Translations under genes and position numbers: made by a program
Shown here: piece by piece, positions 10,456 through 21,321 of the stretch
Layout of the letters: the number at the start of each line of letters is the position of its first letter
Numbering within the stretch: the first letter of the stretch is position 1
Notes under the pieces: model-generated
Database searches by the model: none
What the model saw: the letters and a program-made list of their open reading frames with translations, nothing else
Told to the model about the DNA's origin: nothing
Source of the DNA: Saussurea involucrata
Lineage: Eukaryota; Streptophyta; Magnoliopsida; Asterales; Asteraceae
Assembly: GCA_033807775.1 (NCBI GenBank)
Contig: CM066321.1
Coordinates: 235,902,350 to 235,966,349 of the forward strand
Length of the DNA: 64,000 bases
Reading direction: 5' to 3'

Positions 10456-12507
10456 TTAGATGGACTTTAATCCCATCCCTATCACCGACTTGTGAACCAA
10501 GTCCCTAGCTAACCCCTTCGTCAAGTGGTCCGCTAGATTTTGTTGCGACCGAACAAACTCAACCGAAATCACCCCATTCGTGATTAGCTCACGAATCATG
10601 CTATGTCTAACACCTAAGTGTCTAGACTTGCCATTATACATTTGGCTATAAGCTTTAGCCAAGGTAGCCTCACTATCGCAACGGATAGAAATGGGTGATA
10701 TTGGTTTCGGCCATAATGGAATTTCATGGACCAAATTCCTTAGCCATTCCGCCTCTTTACCGGTAGCGGCTAACGCCACAAATTTCGACTCCATAGTCGA
10801 ACTCGTGATGCAAGTTTGCTTCTTGGAAGCCCAAGAGATGGCACCTCCCCCAAGCAAGTACACCCAACCACTCGTGGAAGAGTGATCTTCCAAATTGGTA
10901 ATCCAACTTGCATCCGAATATCCCTCCAAAACCGAAGGAAACCCGACATATGACACACCATAATCAATGGTTTTCTTTAAGTATTTGAATACTCGTCTTA
11001 TCGCTTGCCGATGATGAATACTAGGATTACTAGTATATCTACTCAACTTTCCTATGGCAAATGCGATATCCGGCCTAGTGCTTGTCATGGCATACATCAA
11101 GCATCCTATAGCCTTTGAGTACTCGAGTTGTGACACCGCTTCTCCCGAATTGGGCATAAGCTTCACACTCGGATCCCATGGAGTACTCACCGGAGAACAA
11201 TCAAAGCAATTAAATTTCTTTAATACTTTATCAATGTAGTGAGATTGCGTAATGGCAATCCCTTTGTTCTCACGCTTGATCCTAATACCAAGGATCACTT
11301 CCGCCTCTCCCATATCTTTCATGGAGAAACTCAACGACAAAAATTCTTTGGTTTTCCCAACTTGATTTTGGTCGGTGCCAAAGATCAACATGTCGTCAAC
11401 ATATAAGCAGATGATTACACCGTTACCGGATGAATCAAATTTGCTATATACACACTTGTCCGCTTGGTTTATCATAAAACCGTTGGACAAGATAACCTCA
11501 TCAAATTTCTGATGCCATTGTTTGGGTGCTTGTTTCAGCCCATACAATGGTTTACACACCTTATGCTCCATTCTGGGCATAACAAAACCTTCCGGTTGTT
11601 TCATGTAAACTTCCTCCTCCAAGTCACCATTCAAGAATGCCGTTTTGACATCCATTTGGTGAATCACCAAATTGTGAATAGCGGCTAAGGCTATCAACAA
11701 TCTAATAGTGGAGATTCTTGCAACCGGGGCATATGTATCAAAATAATCGATGCCTTCCCGTTGCCTAAAGCCTTGGATCACTAATCGAGCCTTGAACTTG
11801 TCGATTGACCCATCCGCTTTCATCTTCCTTTTGAAGACCCACTTGCAACCCAAAGGTTTACAACCCGGTGGCAAGTCCGATAATACCCAAGTATTATTCC
11901 CCATGATGGAGTCCATTTCATCATGTATTGCTTCTTTCCAGAAAGCAATATCTTGAGACTTCATAGCCTCATCAAATGATTTTGGATCCTCCTCAACACT
12001 ATAACGGTAAAGGAATTGGGATCCAATCTCATCTCTTGATCCCTCTAACCAGTACACTTGGAAATCGGGACCAAAGGATTTTTCAATCCTTCCTCTTTTG
12101 CTCCTTCGATGCAATGGAGATTCGGTTGGAACAATTGCTTGTTCTTCAACCTCACTAGTTTCACTAGTATTTGGAACTATGTCCTTAGGCCTCGGCATTG
12201 AAGAGAATCTAGTCTCATCAAATATCGCATCTCTCGATTCTATAACGGTGTGAATCGCTATAGAATCATTAGGTTCAATAACATAGAACCTATATGCTTT
12301 GGAATGCTCGGCATATCCAACAAAGATGCAGTCAATGCCTTTATCACCCAAAGTATTCCTTTTGGGTTCGGGTAGTCGAACGACCGCTCGACAACCCCAA
12401 ACTCGAATATAACTCAAGTTCGTCCTTTTCTTGAACCAAAGTTCATATGGGGTAATCTTGTTCCTTTTATTGGGAACTCGATTCAGCAAATAACAAGCCG
12501 TTAACAT
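10456..12507 (-). pseudogene. RE-I integrase C-terminus, reverse transcriptase and RNase H
   Basis: 683 codons without interruption. The N-terminus finishes the integrase region (ACYLLNRVPNKRNKITPYEL, GCRAVVRLPEPKRN). RVT_2 begins with WVLSDLPPGCKPLGCKWVFK and has MDVKTAFLNGDLEEEVYMKQ, YGLKQAPKQWHQKF and the catalytic YVDDMLIFG (nt about 11380-11410). RNase H has YSDASWITNLEDHSSTSGWV, ESKFVALAATGKEAEWLR and RCDSEATLAKA. The ending QQNLADHLTKGLARDLV is typical for Copia. Gag-pol is one frame from 14421 to 10456 except for TGA at 13270-13272 and TAG at 12517-12519, so this part cannot be translated from gag without readthrough. Confidence 0.92.
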
Positions 12508-12516
12508 GGCTTCACC

Positions 12517-13257
12517 CTAAAATCCATCACTCAAACCCGAGTAGGATAACATAGAGTTCACCATTTCTTTGAGAACTCTATTTTTCCGTTCCGCCACACC
12601 ATTTTGCTGTGGTGTATAAGGCGCCGTAGTCTCATGAATGATTCCTACGGATTGGAAAAACATGGGGTCGTAATACTCCCCACCACGATCGGTACGTAAA
12701 CACTTTATTAAGCCATTCATTTGCAATTCAACCTCCGTTTTAAAAACTTTAAATTTAACCAACGCTTCATCTTTTGAATGTAACAAATAAACATAGCAAA
12801 AACGTGAAGCGTCGTCAATAAAAGTGACAACATACTTTTTATTACCAAAAGACGGAGTTGAATGCAAATCACAAAGATCACTATGAATTAAATCAAGCAC
12901 CGACGAGTCCCTTTTCACGTTAGGAAAAGGTTGTCTAGTGATCTTTGTTAACATGCAAGTTTTACACTTATCAGTCTTAATATCAAAAGCCGGAATAAGA
13001 CCGTCTTTTGACATTTCAACCATAAGTTTAAAATTAACGTAACCAAGTCTAGCATGCCATAGATTAGAATCATCACAAACGCTATTTGCAATAAAAACAG
13101 AATTTGAAACAAAATTCATTTTATTCAAATTCAACATAAACATATTATTAAGCAAATAACCAAATCCTACAAAAGAGCCACCCTTTGACAAGATAAACTT
13201 GTCCGACTCATAAACTTGCCTATACCCTAACTTATTCAAAATACTATCGGAAACCAA
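12517..13257 (-). pseudogene. RE-I pre-integrase and integrase core
   Basis: 246 codons in the same frame as gag and RT. It has the pre-integrase motif LWHARLGYVNFKLM with CKTCMLTKITRQPFP, then the core: LDLIHSDLCDLHSTPSFGNK, VTFIDDASRFCYVYLLHSK (first Asp), LRTDRGGEYYDPMF (second Asp) and APYTPQQNGVAERKNRVLKE (Glu). It ends at TAG 12517-12519 in a context reading GF-stop-GEAML where Copia relatives have FWGEAML, so a TGG-to-TAG change is likely. Confidence 0.9.
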
Positions 13258-13269
13258 ATTCTTTCGAAT

Positions 13270-14421
13270 TCACGGTACAAACAAAACATTAAAAAGTTCA
13301 ACTACTTTGCCAGAACTAAATTCTAGCCTAACTAAGCCTCTTCCAAGAATGGGAGCCATCGACTCGTTCCCCATGCGAAGCATTATTCTGTCTTCAACCG
13401 GTTCCAAAGAAGTGAACCAACGGCGATCTTTGCACACATGACTTGTAGCACCCGAGTCGATCCACCAAGCAACATCATCATCCTGCACATAAAATGATTC
13501 GGATATCAGTGGCACATAATCCAAATTTGAATTAAAACCAAAGTCAAGAAACTGACCTTGCCGTGGGTTTTGATCCTTGGATCCTTGCCCACTTCCACTC
13601 GTGCTTGCTCCACCCTTATTCTTGACAACCCGACAATCCCGCTTGAGATGGCCGGTCATCCCACAGGTCCAACAGGTTAAAGTAACCTTTTTATTAGGCC
13701 CTTTCTTGGCTTCGTTGAACTTCCGTTTTCCTTTGAATTTGTTAATCTTTCCCTCTTCCACCATATTCACCGAAGGTGCAGAAACCTCCTTTACTTTAGG
13801 TTTCTCAGCCTCTTGCGCCCGAAGAGATTCCTCTATGCGCAAGTGACTACCGAGTTGCACAAGAGACAACTCTTCCTTCTTGTGTTTCAACATGTGTTTA
13901 AAGTCTTTCCAAGAAGGAGGCAGTTTATCAATTATGCTCGATACGGAGATGGATTCGTCCATCTTCATATTGTGTTGAGCATATTGGCCTAGAATGCGAA
14001 GGAGCTCATTGTATTGCTCCATCACCGGCCTTGGGTCCACCATTTTGTAATTGTTAAAATTACTAACGAGGAACTTCCTACTAGAAGCATCCTCGGCCAT
14101 GTATTTTGACTCGAGAGAGTCCCATAGCTCTTTGGAGGATTCCATATTTTGATAGATATCGAAGAGGGAGTCACACATACCGTTCAAGATGTGGCCACGA
14201 CAGATGTAGTCGTCATTCTCCCACTTGTCGCGACGCCGGGTAACCTCCAACGTCTCATTCTCCATCAGCTCCGGTATCGGGGTGCTTAGAACATACACGA
14301 CCTTCAAAGTTGTCAGCAAGAAATGCATCTTCTTTTGCCATCTACGGAAATCCACACCCTCAAACTTCTCAAGTTTTGTGAACTTGGAAGTCATGTCTCT
14401 CACGGTTTGATCACCCACCAT
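13270..14421 (-). pseudogene. RE-I Gag and protease
   Basis: 383 codons. Residues about 13-200 form the Copia Gag (KLEKFEGVDFRRWQKKMHFL, then a conserved helical body to SHLRIEESLRAQ). A single CCHC zinc knuckle is at residues 250-263 (CWTCGMTGHLKRDC). The protease motif WWIDSGATSHVC has its DSG at residues 322-324. TGA at 13270-13272 cuts the protease after NVLFVP. The start Met lies 18 nt downstream of the self-complementary element described for the PBS. Gag would form the particle, the knuckle bind RNA, and the protease mature the polyprotein. I recognise the family as common in Asteraceae genomes, from memory only. Confidence 0.9.
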
Positions 14422-14437
14422 CTCTCTTCACGATGAT

Positions 14438-14452
14438 AAATATCTCTTACGA
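14438..14452 (-). other. candidate self-priming PBS of RE-I
   Basis: One base after the 5' LTR end, where RE-A, C, D, E, H and both Gypsy elements have TGGTATCAGAG, RE-I reads TCGTAAGAGATATTT on its sense strand. A PBS for a tRNA 3' end should begin TGG; this does not. The 15 bases are perfectly complementary to sense-strand sequence at 14564-14550 in the same LTR, downstream of the TATA tract at 14651-14660. Confidence 0.7.
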
Positions 14453-14453
14453 T

Positions 14454-15149
14454 TGTTGGGGGATTTGTGTGTATCGTGGAGGAGATGAGATAATGGTGAG
14501 ACGATTAGTATAACTCGGATAGAACCAGAGATCGTGTAGAGCTCGCTTTTCGTAAGAGATATTTCGACCCTATTTTGCCCGGGTATCACGAAATTCTCTC
14601 GAGGATAATCTCTGATTTTTCAGTGTAATCGATCATGGCAGATATCGACTCATATATATACACTTTAGAAATGTAACCTACGTTGTATTGATTCAGGAAA
14701 TAATCATCTCATTAATGGGATTGATTGTGTGTTTATGGACGTCGGTTACAAATTGGAAGAGGCATCAGACTCTCGGCGCCAGTCTCCGCGCCAGTCAACT
14801 GGCGACACAACTGGCGCGGGTAAACATTCCAGAGCTTGGCGCCAGCCAACTGGCGCCACAATCGGCGCGGGAAACATTCCAGTGCTTGGCGCCAGTCTTG
14901 GCGCCAGTCTTGGCGCCAGCCAACGGGCGCTAGCAAACTGGCGCCAGCACTGGCCCCGATGCCCAGCTCATGAAAACACATTGTAACTTCCCAATTTTAA
15001 CCGTCCAACAATCTCGGGTTCTAGTTAGCTTACACGAGTGTGCACTCCACACCTCCTAACTCATGTTATAGCTTAGCTATCAACCCCATTATTTCCTTTG
15101 TGAATCCAATTACACAAAATGACCAATGATTTCACTAAAATCACCAACA
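14454..15149 (-). repeat. 5' LTR of RE-I
   Basis: 696 bp. A TATA tract (TATATATATG on the sense strand, 14651-14660) is the likely core promoter. The GGCGCC array at 14775-14945 (seven exact hexamers with a different arrangement from the left LTR) lies upstream of it in U3. The segment complementary to the PBS position is at 14550-14564. The two LTRs differ mainly by indels in the array. Confidence 0.92.
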
Positions 15150-15523
15150 GTTGGTGCGTTCGTTAACCCGAAAGGAATAACCAAAAACTCGTAGTGTCCA
15201 TATCGAGTCCTAAAAGCTGTCTTAGGAATGTCCTCCTCACGGACTCTTAACTGGTGATAACCTGATCGAAGATCAATCTTTGAGAAATAAGTTGCACCTT
15301 GCAACTGGTCGAATAAATCATCTATTCAAGGGAGAGGATATCCATTCTTGATCGTCAACTTGTCCAACTCCCTATAATCGATGCACATTCGAAACGATCC
15401 ATCCTTTTTCTTGACGAACAGGACTGGGGCTCCCCAGGGTGAGGAACTTGGCCTAATAAATTCCTTGTCTAGGAGTTCCTGAAGTTGACTCAACAACTCT
15501 TGCATTTCAGCGAGTGCTAAACG
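15150..15523 (-). pseudogene. RE-G1 reverse transcriptase N-terminal part
   Basis: Continues from the protease frame after TAA at 15524. Translated pieces include EFIRPSSSPWGAPVLFVKKK and CIDYRELDKLTIKNGYPLP, then a TGA near 15329 where relatives have Arg (PLPRIDDLFDQL), then GATYFSKIDLRSGYHQLRV and AFRTRYGHYEFLVIPFGLTN up to the RE-I insertion. These are the RT fingers and first palm motif; the palm with the catalytic Asp pair is at 8012-9271. Confidence 0.85.
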
Positions 15524-16021
15524 TTACGGTGCCTTAGCTATAGGTGTTGCTCCAGGTATGAGTTCAATTTGAAATTCAACTTGTCTAGACGGGGGAAGTC
15601 CAAGCAAATCATCTGGGAACACCTCTGGGTGATCCTTCACCACAGGAATATCTTGGATTCGCCTTTTCTTGGACTTCTTCTCAACTACGTGTGCCAAAAA
15701 TGCAACGCACTCCTTCCTCAAATACTTATGCACCTTCACACTTGACACTAACTTTAGGCTCCTTCCAGCTTTGTCTTCTTGTATAACGACGGTTTCTCCG
15801 TTTTGCAGAGGTACTCTAACTGCCTTATCAAAACAACAAATCTCCGCTCGGTTCTTGGATAACCAATCCATGCCTATTACTACGTCAAAACTCCCTAATT
15901 CAATAGGAATAAGATCAACGCTAAACAACTTATCGGCTAGATTCAAGGTACAATCTAAAATTACATCCTTAGCCTCACATTTATGACCATTAGCAACCTC
16001 AATAATATAAGCATCTGACAT
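15524..16021 (-). pseudogene. RE-G1 protease C-terminal part and linker to RT
   Basis: 165 codons of the retroviral-type protease found in plant Gypsy elements, with LIPIELGSFDVVIGMDWLSK and the linker to RT (DIPVVKDHPEVFPDDLLGLP, VEFQIELIPGATPIAKAP). The active-site region (LFDTGVDMSFVS) lies upstream at about 16055-16110 in a frame shifted from gag. A run of four T near 16122 marks the shift from the gag frame, consistent with a one-base insertion. The frame ends at TAA 15524-15526 where relatives have a tyrosine (APY). Confidence 0.85.
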
Positions 16022-16087
16022 TCTCCTAATTCCAAGTTAATTAGTGGCCTAAATTCTAACGAAACAAAACTCATATCCACTCCAGTG

Positions 16088-17335
16088 TCAAATAATACTG
16101 ATGCATAGTGGTTGTTTAGAAGAAAACGTACATGTCACCACGTTGGGGTCGCGACGTGCTTCGTCAGCTCCAATGACAAATGCCCGTCCTCGAGCTTGGC
16201 CTCCTTGGTTTCCTTGATTGGCTTGCCTTGCCTGGTTCCCATTATTGTTATTGCTCGGCCTCCTACCCAACCTTGGGCACGTATTCCGGAAGTGATCCTG
16301 ACTTCCGCACTCGAAGCATGCCCTTCTCCCTTCATTGTGACTCCTTTCCATCCTACAGAACTTGGTGAGATGACCCGGCCGCTTACAATTGTCACAAACG
16401 GGGCAGGCTCCCTCATGATGAAGGTTGCATTTGTTGCATTTTGGGAATGGACCCTTGTATTGTCCTGGGTCCTGAGTCTTTACTCCGATGTTTCTCGCCA
16501 CTTTCCTATCCTTGCTTGCACTACCAAAGACTTTCTTTCCTGACAGGTACTCTGGCTTTCTCTTATTGTTGGCACTCCCCGATGTCAGAGTTCCCGCTCT
16601 AACTGCATCATTCGTTAAAGTAGTTGCCAAGGCCACAATAGATTGGATTGTGGTCAGGTTTGCCGAGGTGACCATTCCTCGGATCTCCGACGCTAATCCC
16701 CATAAGTATCGGTCGATTCTCTTGCTCTCGGGAGTAACCATATGAGGTACCAGCTTTGCGAGTTCGTGGAAACGAGCCGTGTATCGGTCTATGTCAGCTC
16801 CGACCATGGCGTGATCCCAGAATTCGGCTTCTAGCTTCTGAATTTCACTCTTGGGGCAGTACTCCTCGATGAGTAACTTCTTAAACTCCTCCCATGAAAG
16901 TCTGTATGCATCCTCTCTTCCACGGGTCTGAACCTGAATGTTCCACCAGGTCAGTGCCCTGCCTTGGAGTTGATAGGCCGCATACTCCACCTTGCGGTCC
17001 TCCGAGCATTTGATAATATAGAGTACCGACTCCATGCTGTCAAGCCAAGAAAGCAATCCTACGGCACCTTCCTTACCGTAGAATTCCTTGGGCTTACAGG
17101 ACATGAAGGACTTGTAGTTGCATCCGGTACTATTACTGCCCGGATTTCCTCCCCTACCTCCTTCATTACTGCGATCAGTATTAATGTCGGCGGTTACTTG
17201 TGTGACTATACTGGGTATTGCTTCTTGTATGCGTTGTGCTATGATCCGTGCGATGTCGGGTGTTTGCTCTTCGAGAGTATCTCCCGTGCGGCGTGTAGAT
17301 CTCCTTGGAGGCATGATTCTAAAACACATTTGCAA
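16088..17335 (-). CDS. RE-G1 Gag
   Basis: 415 codons; the likely start is the Met of MPPRRSTRRTG at nt 17314 rather than the first Met. It has a Gypsy retrotransposon Gag domain (YKSFMSCKPKEFYGKEGAVG, LQGRALTWWNIQVQTRGRED, EFKKLLIEEYCPKSEIQKLE) followed by zinc fingers: CDNCKRPGHLTKFC and CFECGSQDHFRNTC, with an additional Cys-rich stretch CNKCNLHHEGAC before them. The last 14 residues are out of frame with the protease because of the shift near 16122. Gag forms the cytoplasmic particle and packages RNA. Apart from the frameshift at its end, this ORF looks intact. Confidence 0.88.
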   Translation of the reverse strand: MQMCFRIMPPRRSTRRTGDTLEEQTPDIARIIAQRIQEAIPSIVTQVTADINTDRSNEGGRGGNPGSNSTGCNYKSFMSCKPKEFYGKEGAVGLLSWLDSMESVLYIIKCSEDRKVEYAAYQLQGRALTWWNIQVQTRGREDAYRLSWEEFKKLLIEEYCPKSEIQKLEAEFWDHAMVGADIDRYTARFHELAKLVPHMVTPESKRIDRYLWGLASEIRGMVTSANLTTIQSIVALATTLTNDAVRAGTLTSGSANNKRKPEYLSGKKVFGSASKDRKVARNIGVKTQDPGQYKGPFPKCNKCNLHHEGACPVCDNCKRPGHLTKFCRMERSHNEGRRACFECGSQDHFRNTCPRLGRRPSNNNNGNQARQANQGNQGGQARGRAFVIGADEARRDPNVVTCTFSSKQPLCISII

Positions 17336-17672
17336 ATATTGATTTGGTTAAAAAATTTGTACAAATTCTTGAACCGGTATTTTCCAAAGGTTTACACTAT
17401 TACTTGAAATTTCTAAATAGTAAAGTTAAGTATAAGATAAACAGATAGGTTGATCGAAGGTTCGCATTTCATCCAATGGTTTCCATTCATATTTCTAGCA
17501 AATGCTGACATTACAAAATTTCTGATTTTTATATGATACATCAGTATCATATTGTTTGAAAGGTAATACAACCCGAATACTTAAAATGCATGAATTGAAA
17601 ATGACAAGTAAAGAAAATGTTTTTCAAAAGTTCCTCCCAACACGCTACAACCCATCCACCGTCGTATCAGTA

Positions 17673-18296
17673 CTATCCCAAGTATGCACCAATCAGAATC
17701 AAAAGCACCAACAACAACAGCACCATCCCCACAACCAAACATGCCGATTCTGCCCTCATTGCCATTCTTCTAGCCGTTCTTGCACCTTCTAGAGCTTGAG
17801 TCGAAACGAGGGACAATTGGTGTGTTAGCTCCACCAGTTCTGTTAAGACCTGACCTTGGTGAGTCACCCTCACCTGACAACCGTGTACTTCGGTCATCAT
17901 TGCCCTTATGTGCTGATCTCTTGCCCAAGTCAAACCGGATACTTGCCCGATTGGCACGCCGGTGGCCATACGTTGCGGTTCCGGTGCCTCCGGTCGTTCC
18001 GTCCTAAACGACACCCATCTAGGGATAGGGACGCTTTTTCTCGCCGTTTGCCTAACACGAGGCCCTCCAAGGTTTGGTTGTACAATTATCGGTGTTGGTC
18101 GAGGCAACACCGAGGTTGGCGACACTCTCTGTCCGTCGTAAGTATCTCGCTCGCTCGACACTTCTTGCTCCGATTCCGTGCTCCTAGGATTCTCGTTTTC
18201 CCGGATGTTTAGTGGGTTGCCTCGGGGTCGACCAGTGATGTAACCCGACTCGTCGGCCGAGTGAGAAGAGAGGGAGTGGGACGAGGATGATGACAT
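17673..18296 (-). CDS. RE-G1 leader ORF with a C-terminal hydrophobic helix
   Basis: 207 codons, same strand as gag, between the PBS (18609) and gag (17335). I do not recognise a domain. The N-terminus is Ser-rich (MSSSSSHSLSSHSADESGY), the centre is Pro/Arg-rich, residues about 120-180 look helical, and the C-terminus is a hydrophobic stretch (CLVVGMVLLLLVLLILIGAY) ending four residues later. That layout would fit a tail-anchored membrane protein. It is intact in an element whose pol is broken, and it sits where a leader ORF would be translated first. It could also be chance, but 207 codons with this composition argue against that. Inference only. Confidence 0.6.
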   Translation of the reverse strand: MSSSSSHSLSSHSADESGYITGRPRGNPLNIRENENPRSTESEQEVSSERDTYDGQRVSPTSVLPRPTPIIVQPNLGGPRVRQTARKSVPIPRWVSFRTERPEAPEPQRMATGVPIGQVSGLTWARDQHIRAMMTEVHGCQVRVTHQGQVLTELVELTHQLSLVSTQALEGARTARRMAMRAESACLVVGMVLLLLVLLILIGAYLG

Positions 18297-18608
18297 AGTG
18301 AAACTGAGGCAAAAGTATACTTAATTACTAATCGCATTGTAAATCCTATCCTATGCAATTTCTACTCACTATTAATGTTACTAGAGAGTGCAAGTAAAAA
18401 TTGACATACTCCTACTATAACTATTGCTAGTCTCGCATTAACCTTCCTGAATCGAACATAGGTGATCAAGCTATGTTTAATTAAAGTCCGTTAATACCAT
18501 TCTAGACTTAGTTATACTAGTAGTAGGTTCAGTTGTTTTCGTGTCAGTTTTGGATTTTGGTTATAGTTGGGTTTTTCCAATAAAAGACCGGTATTCTCTT
18601 AAACCTTC

Positions 18609-18621
18609 GGCTCTGATACCA
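18609..18621 (-). other. PBS of RE-G1 (initiator tRNA-Met)
   Basis: The sense strand reads TGGTATCAGAGCC, four bases after the 5' LTR end. It is complementary to the 3' end of plant initiator tRNA-Met and marks the left boundary of the internal region in element sense. Confidence 0.9.
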
Positions 18622-18625
18622 TTTC

Positions 18626-21268
18626 TGTCACACCCCGCTAAAGCGGAAGTACGGGATGTCACAGCTCAAGGTTTCATTGCGTAAGGTAGAAGACAACACA
18701 CAATCACCATATCATAAAAAGTTTACAAAAGTACATCTTGTTCCAAAATACGAATTTGTCCAAAAACATAAATTGACATGATAAGGAAAAGGTGTTGGAT
18801 GCCGCTACTTGTGGTGCCTTCTAAGGTTCCAACCTTACATGCTATTTCCTGAAAAGCATGTAAATGAGAGGGTCAACTATTGAATAGTTGGTGAGTTCAC
18901 AGGTTTTCGGTATGCATAACAGTTTAAAGTCATCTTTGTAAATCCGCACATTGGATAAAGTATTCGGTTGTCAACATGCGCAAGGTATAATATTGTATGC
19001 AAAATGTTAAAGTAATGAGCCCACTACCCAAACCTACTGACTGTAAACGCCCTAAAGACACATGTTCCTCACAAACATGATAAAGAAGACGGTAACTATG
19101 CACTCGCGAGGTGAATGGGGTGTCAACCAAATAACGTTATCCATAATATACCAACGGCTCGCACAATGAACTAATGGGTAATGTAAGTTTGAACCGGGGA
19201 CTTAAAATGAATGTGAAACTCAAAATCAACTAACATAGTCATACATACCATAGCGTATAAAAGTTCATAGCAATGTGAATCATTTTGAGTAAATAGTACA
19301 ACCGATGCGTAATTAAATCGTAACATGCTTTTCACCCCAAAATGTACAAAATAGTAAAAAGGGGCTGTGAAAACTCACGGTGGTAAGCGAAGATGTTTCC
19401 AAGAGGTTCCCAATGCAACCCGTAAAACGATCCTACTTCGATCCTACGAACGTAAAGACACTAGTAAGATTCTATGCTTAACCCTTAGGCCTTGATAACG
19501 CTTAGTTACCCAAATCATCATAAAATGCCTTTGTTGTGATTAAAATTATAAGTTATAAGGAATTAACCGAAGTTAGTAATCAATACATAAATACATTACA
19601 CATGATAGATTGAAGTTACCGCAATTTCGTCATAACAAGTGACGAAAAGGGTCTAAACTTAAAAGTTATGTATAGTATATATATATACCGCAATTTCATC
19701 ACAAGAATGATGAAAATGATTCAAAATGTAAAGTTAAAATATATAAAATGTATATACATATAGTATGTAGGTTATATTAACTTAAATATGTTAGCATCAC
19801 CGCAATTTCATCACAAGAAGTGATGAAAAGGGTCTAAGAGTTAGTTTTTAACTATAGTAAGAAAATTATCATTTGCTGTCCAGAATTTATTGTCATTTTC
19901 TGTCCAAAATCCGATGTCCTCCAATGTTCCTTTAGTCATGAAATTTTTACTCGATTTAATATACTGAGTTAGGAAACTTTTGGCATAAAAATCGTAATTT
20001 TTGGATGTATATAAGTCCATCAAAACAGTCCATAATCAGGTATATGACAGAAAGTTTGGCTGTTTGCGCACTTGTTTTGTAAGCACTGTTTGGTGGTCGA
20101 AATCTTAACATGTTTCAATGATTCCAGTTGGGTTTGAATCCTAACACATAAAATTTAATTTTAGAAAAATTTCACCTTATTTGGATAATTTTTGAGTGAG
20201 ATATGGTCTTGCAAAGTCAGTGAAAAATTCTGACAGATTGCTGTTGAAAATCATCTTTAAATAAATGCATCATTTCCATTGGTTCTTTATAGGATTTTAT
20301 TCTTTTTGCTTGGCCACGATTTTTGACACATCAAATCTAACATTTTCAGATGAAAAACTTCCTTTTAACTTACACAAGCTACATGCAAGCAACTAGACAA
20401 GTTATCTTGCCAAAACATTTCAAAAATTGATCCTTTTGAACTTTTTGTGAAATTTCCTTTAAATTCCAGCTTTTAGCTTGATTTTTGCTACCTAAAATGA
20501 AATGTTTAATCCACATGTATGGAGTTTAAAGTAGGTACTTTGATATATGAAATGGTTTCATGCATCCTTTGAAGAACCTATGTAAGAAAATGTTTGTATA
20601 AAACATGCAAGTATACTAGAACTTTCAAAAGTTCTTTCTTTGATCATTAACTTGGGTTTGGTCATGGATTCATCCCCTTTTTATAAACATGCAAGACGTT
20701 ATGGTGATGAATCTACAAACATTAAGATTCAAGAAAGGTCTAGTAAAAGATACTTAAAAAGAGAGAGAATTGAGAGAAAAGTCTTAGAGAGAAGTTAGAG
20801 AGAGAGAGAGAGGTGAAATGTTATGGATTTGAAATGAGATGAAAAGAGAAAATGAGGGGGTTAGGGGGGGGGATGGTCGGCCTTGGGAGAGGGGAGAGAG
20901 AGTGTGAGAGTAATAATTAGGTAAATTTTGATTGGACCTCCCAAATGTATTTTATTTATTTAATTTTTTTGAATAATTTGAAATTAGTAAGTATTTAACT
21001 TGATTGTGTTATTATTAATAACACTAGTTTTATTTTACTAATATGATTTTGCAAAGTATATATATATATATGTACTTAGGATATTTTAAATTGGCATTTT
21101 ATGAGATTTATGGATAATTCACTTATTTAGGCAAATGCTAGGCAAAATTCTCAAATTTTCCTAACAACGTCGTTTTTACTGCTAAATTCGACTGTGTTGT
21201 CTAAAATATGAATATCTGAAATGTTCAGTATAAGTCTAACTTGAAACGCAAGTTTCACGGTTGTCACA
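18626..21268 (-). repeat. 5' LTR of RE-G1
   Basis: 2,643 bp, the partner of 4055-6889. A deletion of about 165 bp near 20760 (relative to the other LTR) joins two purine-rich stretches. The G run here is 9 bases (about 20864-20872) against 18 in the partner. The three covarying hairpins are retained. Confidence 0.92.
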
Positions 21269-21321
21269 TTTTTCTTTTCAAATGACTGATTCAAAATACA
21301 ATGAGGACCATTCAGGTGATT

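Larger units (their letters stand above)
9278..15149 (-). mobile_element. RE-I: Copia retrotransposon nested in RE-G1 RT
   Basis: 5.87 kb with LTRs 9278-9947 and 14454-15149 (TGTTGG...CCAACA) and gag, protease, integrase and RT/RNase H in Copia order. The target duplication is GCTGG at 9273-9277 and GTTGG at 15150-15154, one mismatch. It interrupts RE-G1's RT. The polypurine tract (minus strand AAAATGGGGGAGGAAT) follows 9947. Bases 9948-10455 are a 3' untranslated stretch with nothing else recognised. Unlike the other elements it has no initiator-tRNA-Met PBS (see 14438-14452). Confidence 0.93.
4055..21268 (-). mobile_element. RE-G1: Ty3/Gypsy retrotransposon carrying a nested Copia
   Basis: LTRs at 4055-6889 and 18626-21268 begin and end with TGTCACA/TGTGACA and flank gag, protease, RT/RNase H and integrase in Gypsy order (integrase after RNase H) on the minus strand. 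The target duplication is TTTTT at 4050-4054 and 21269-21273. The PBS is at 18609-18621 and the polypurine tract follows 6889. The element sits in the RE-A gag end. RE-I (9278-15149) splits its RT. Without RE-I the element is about 11.3 kb. The bases outside genes (6906-7028, 17336-17672, 18297-18608) are leader or spacer with no further feature recognised. Confidence 0.92.
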
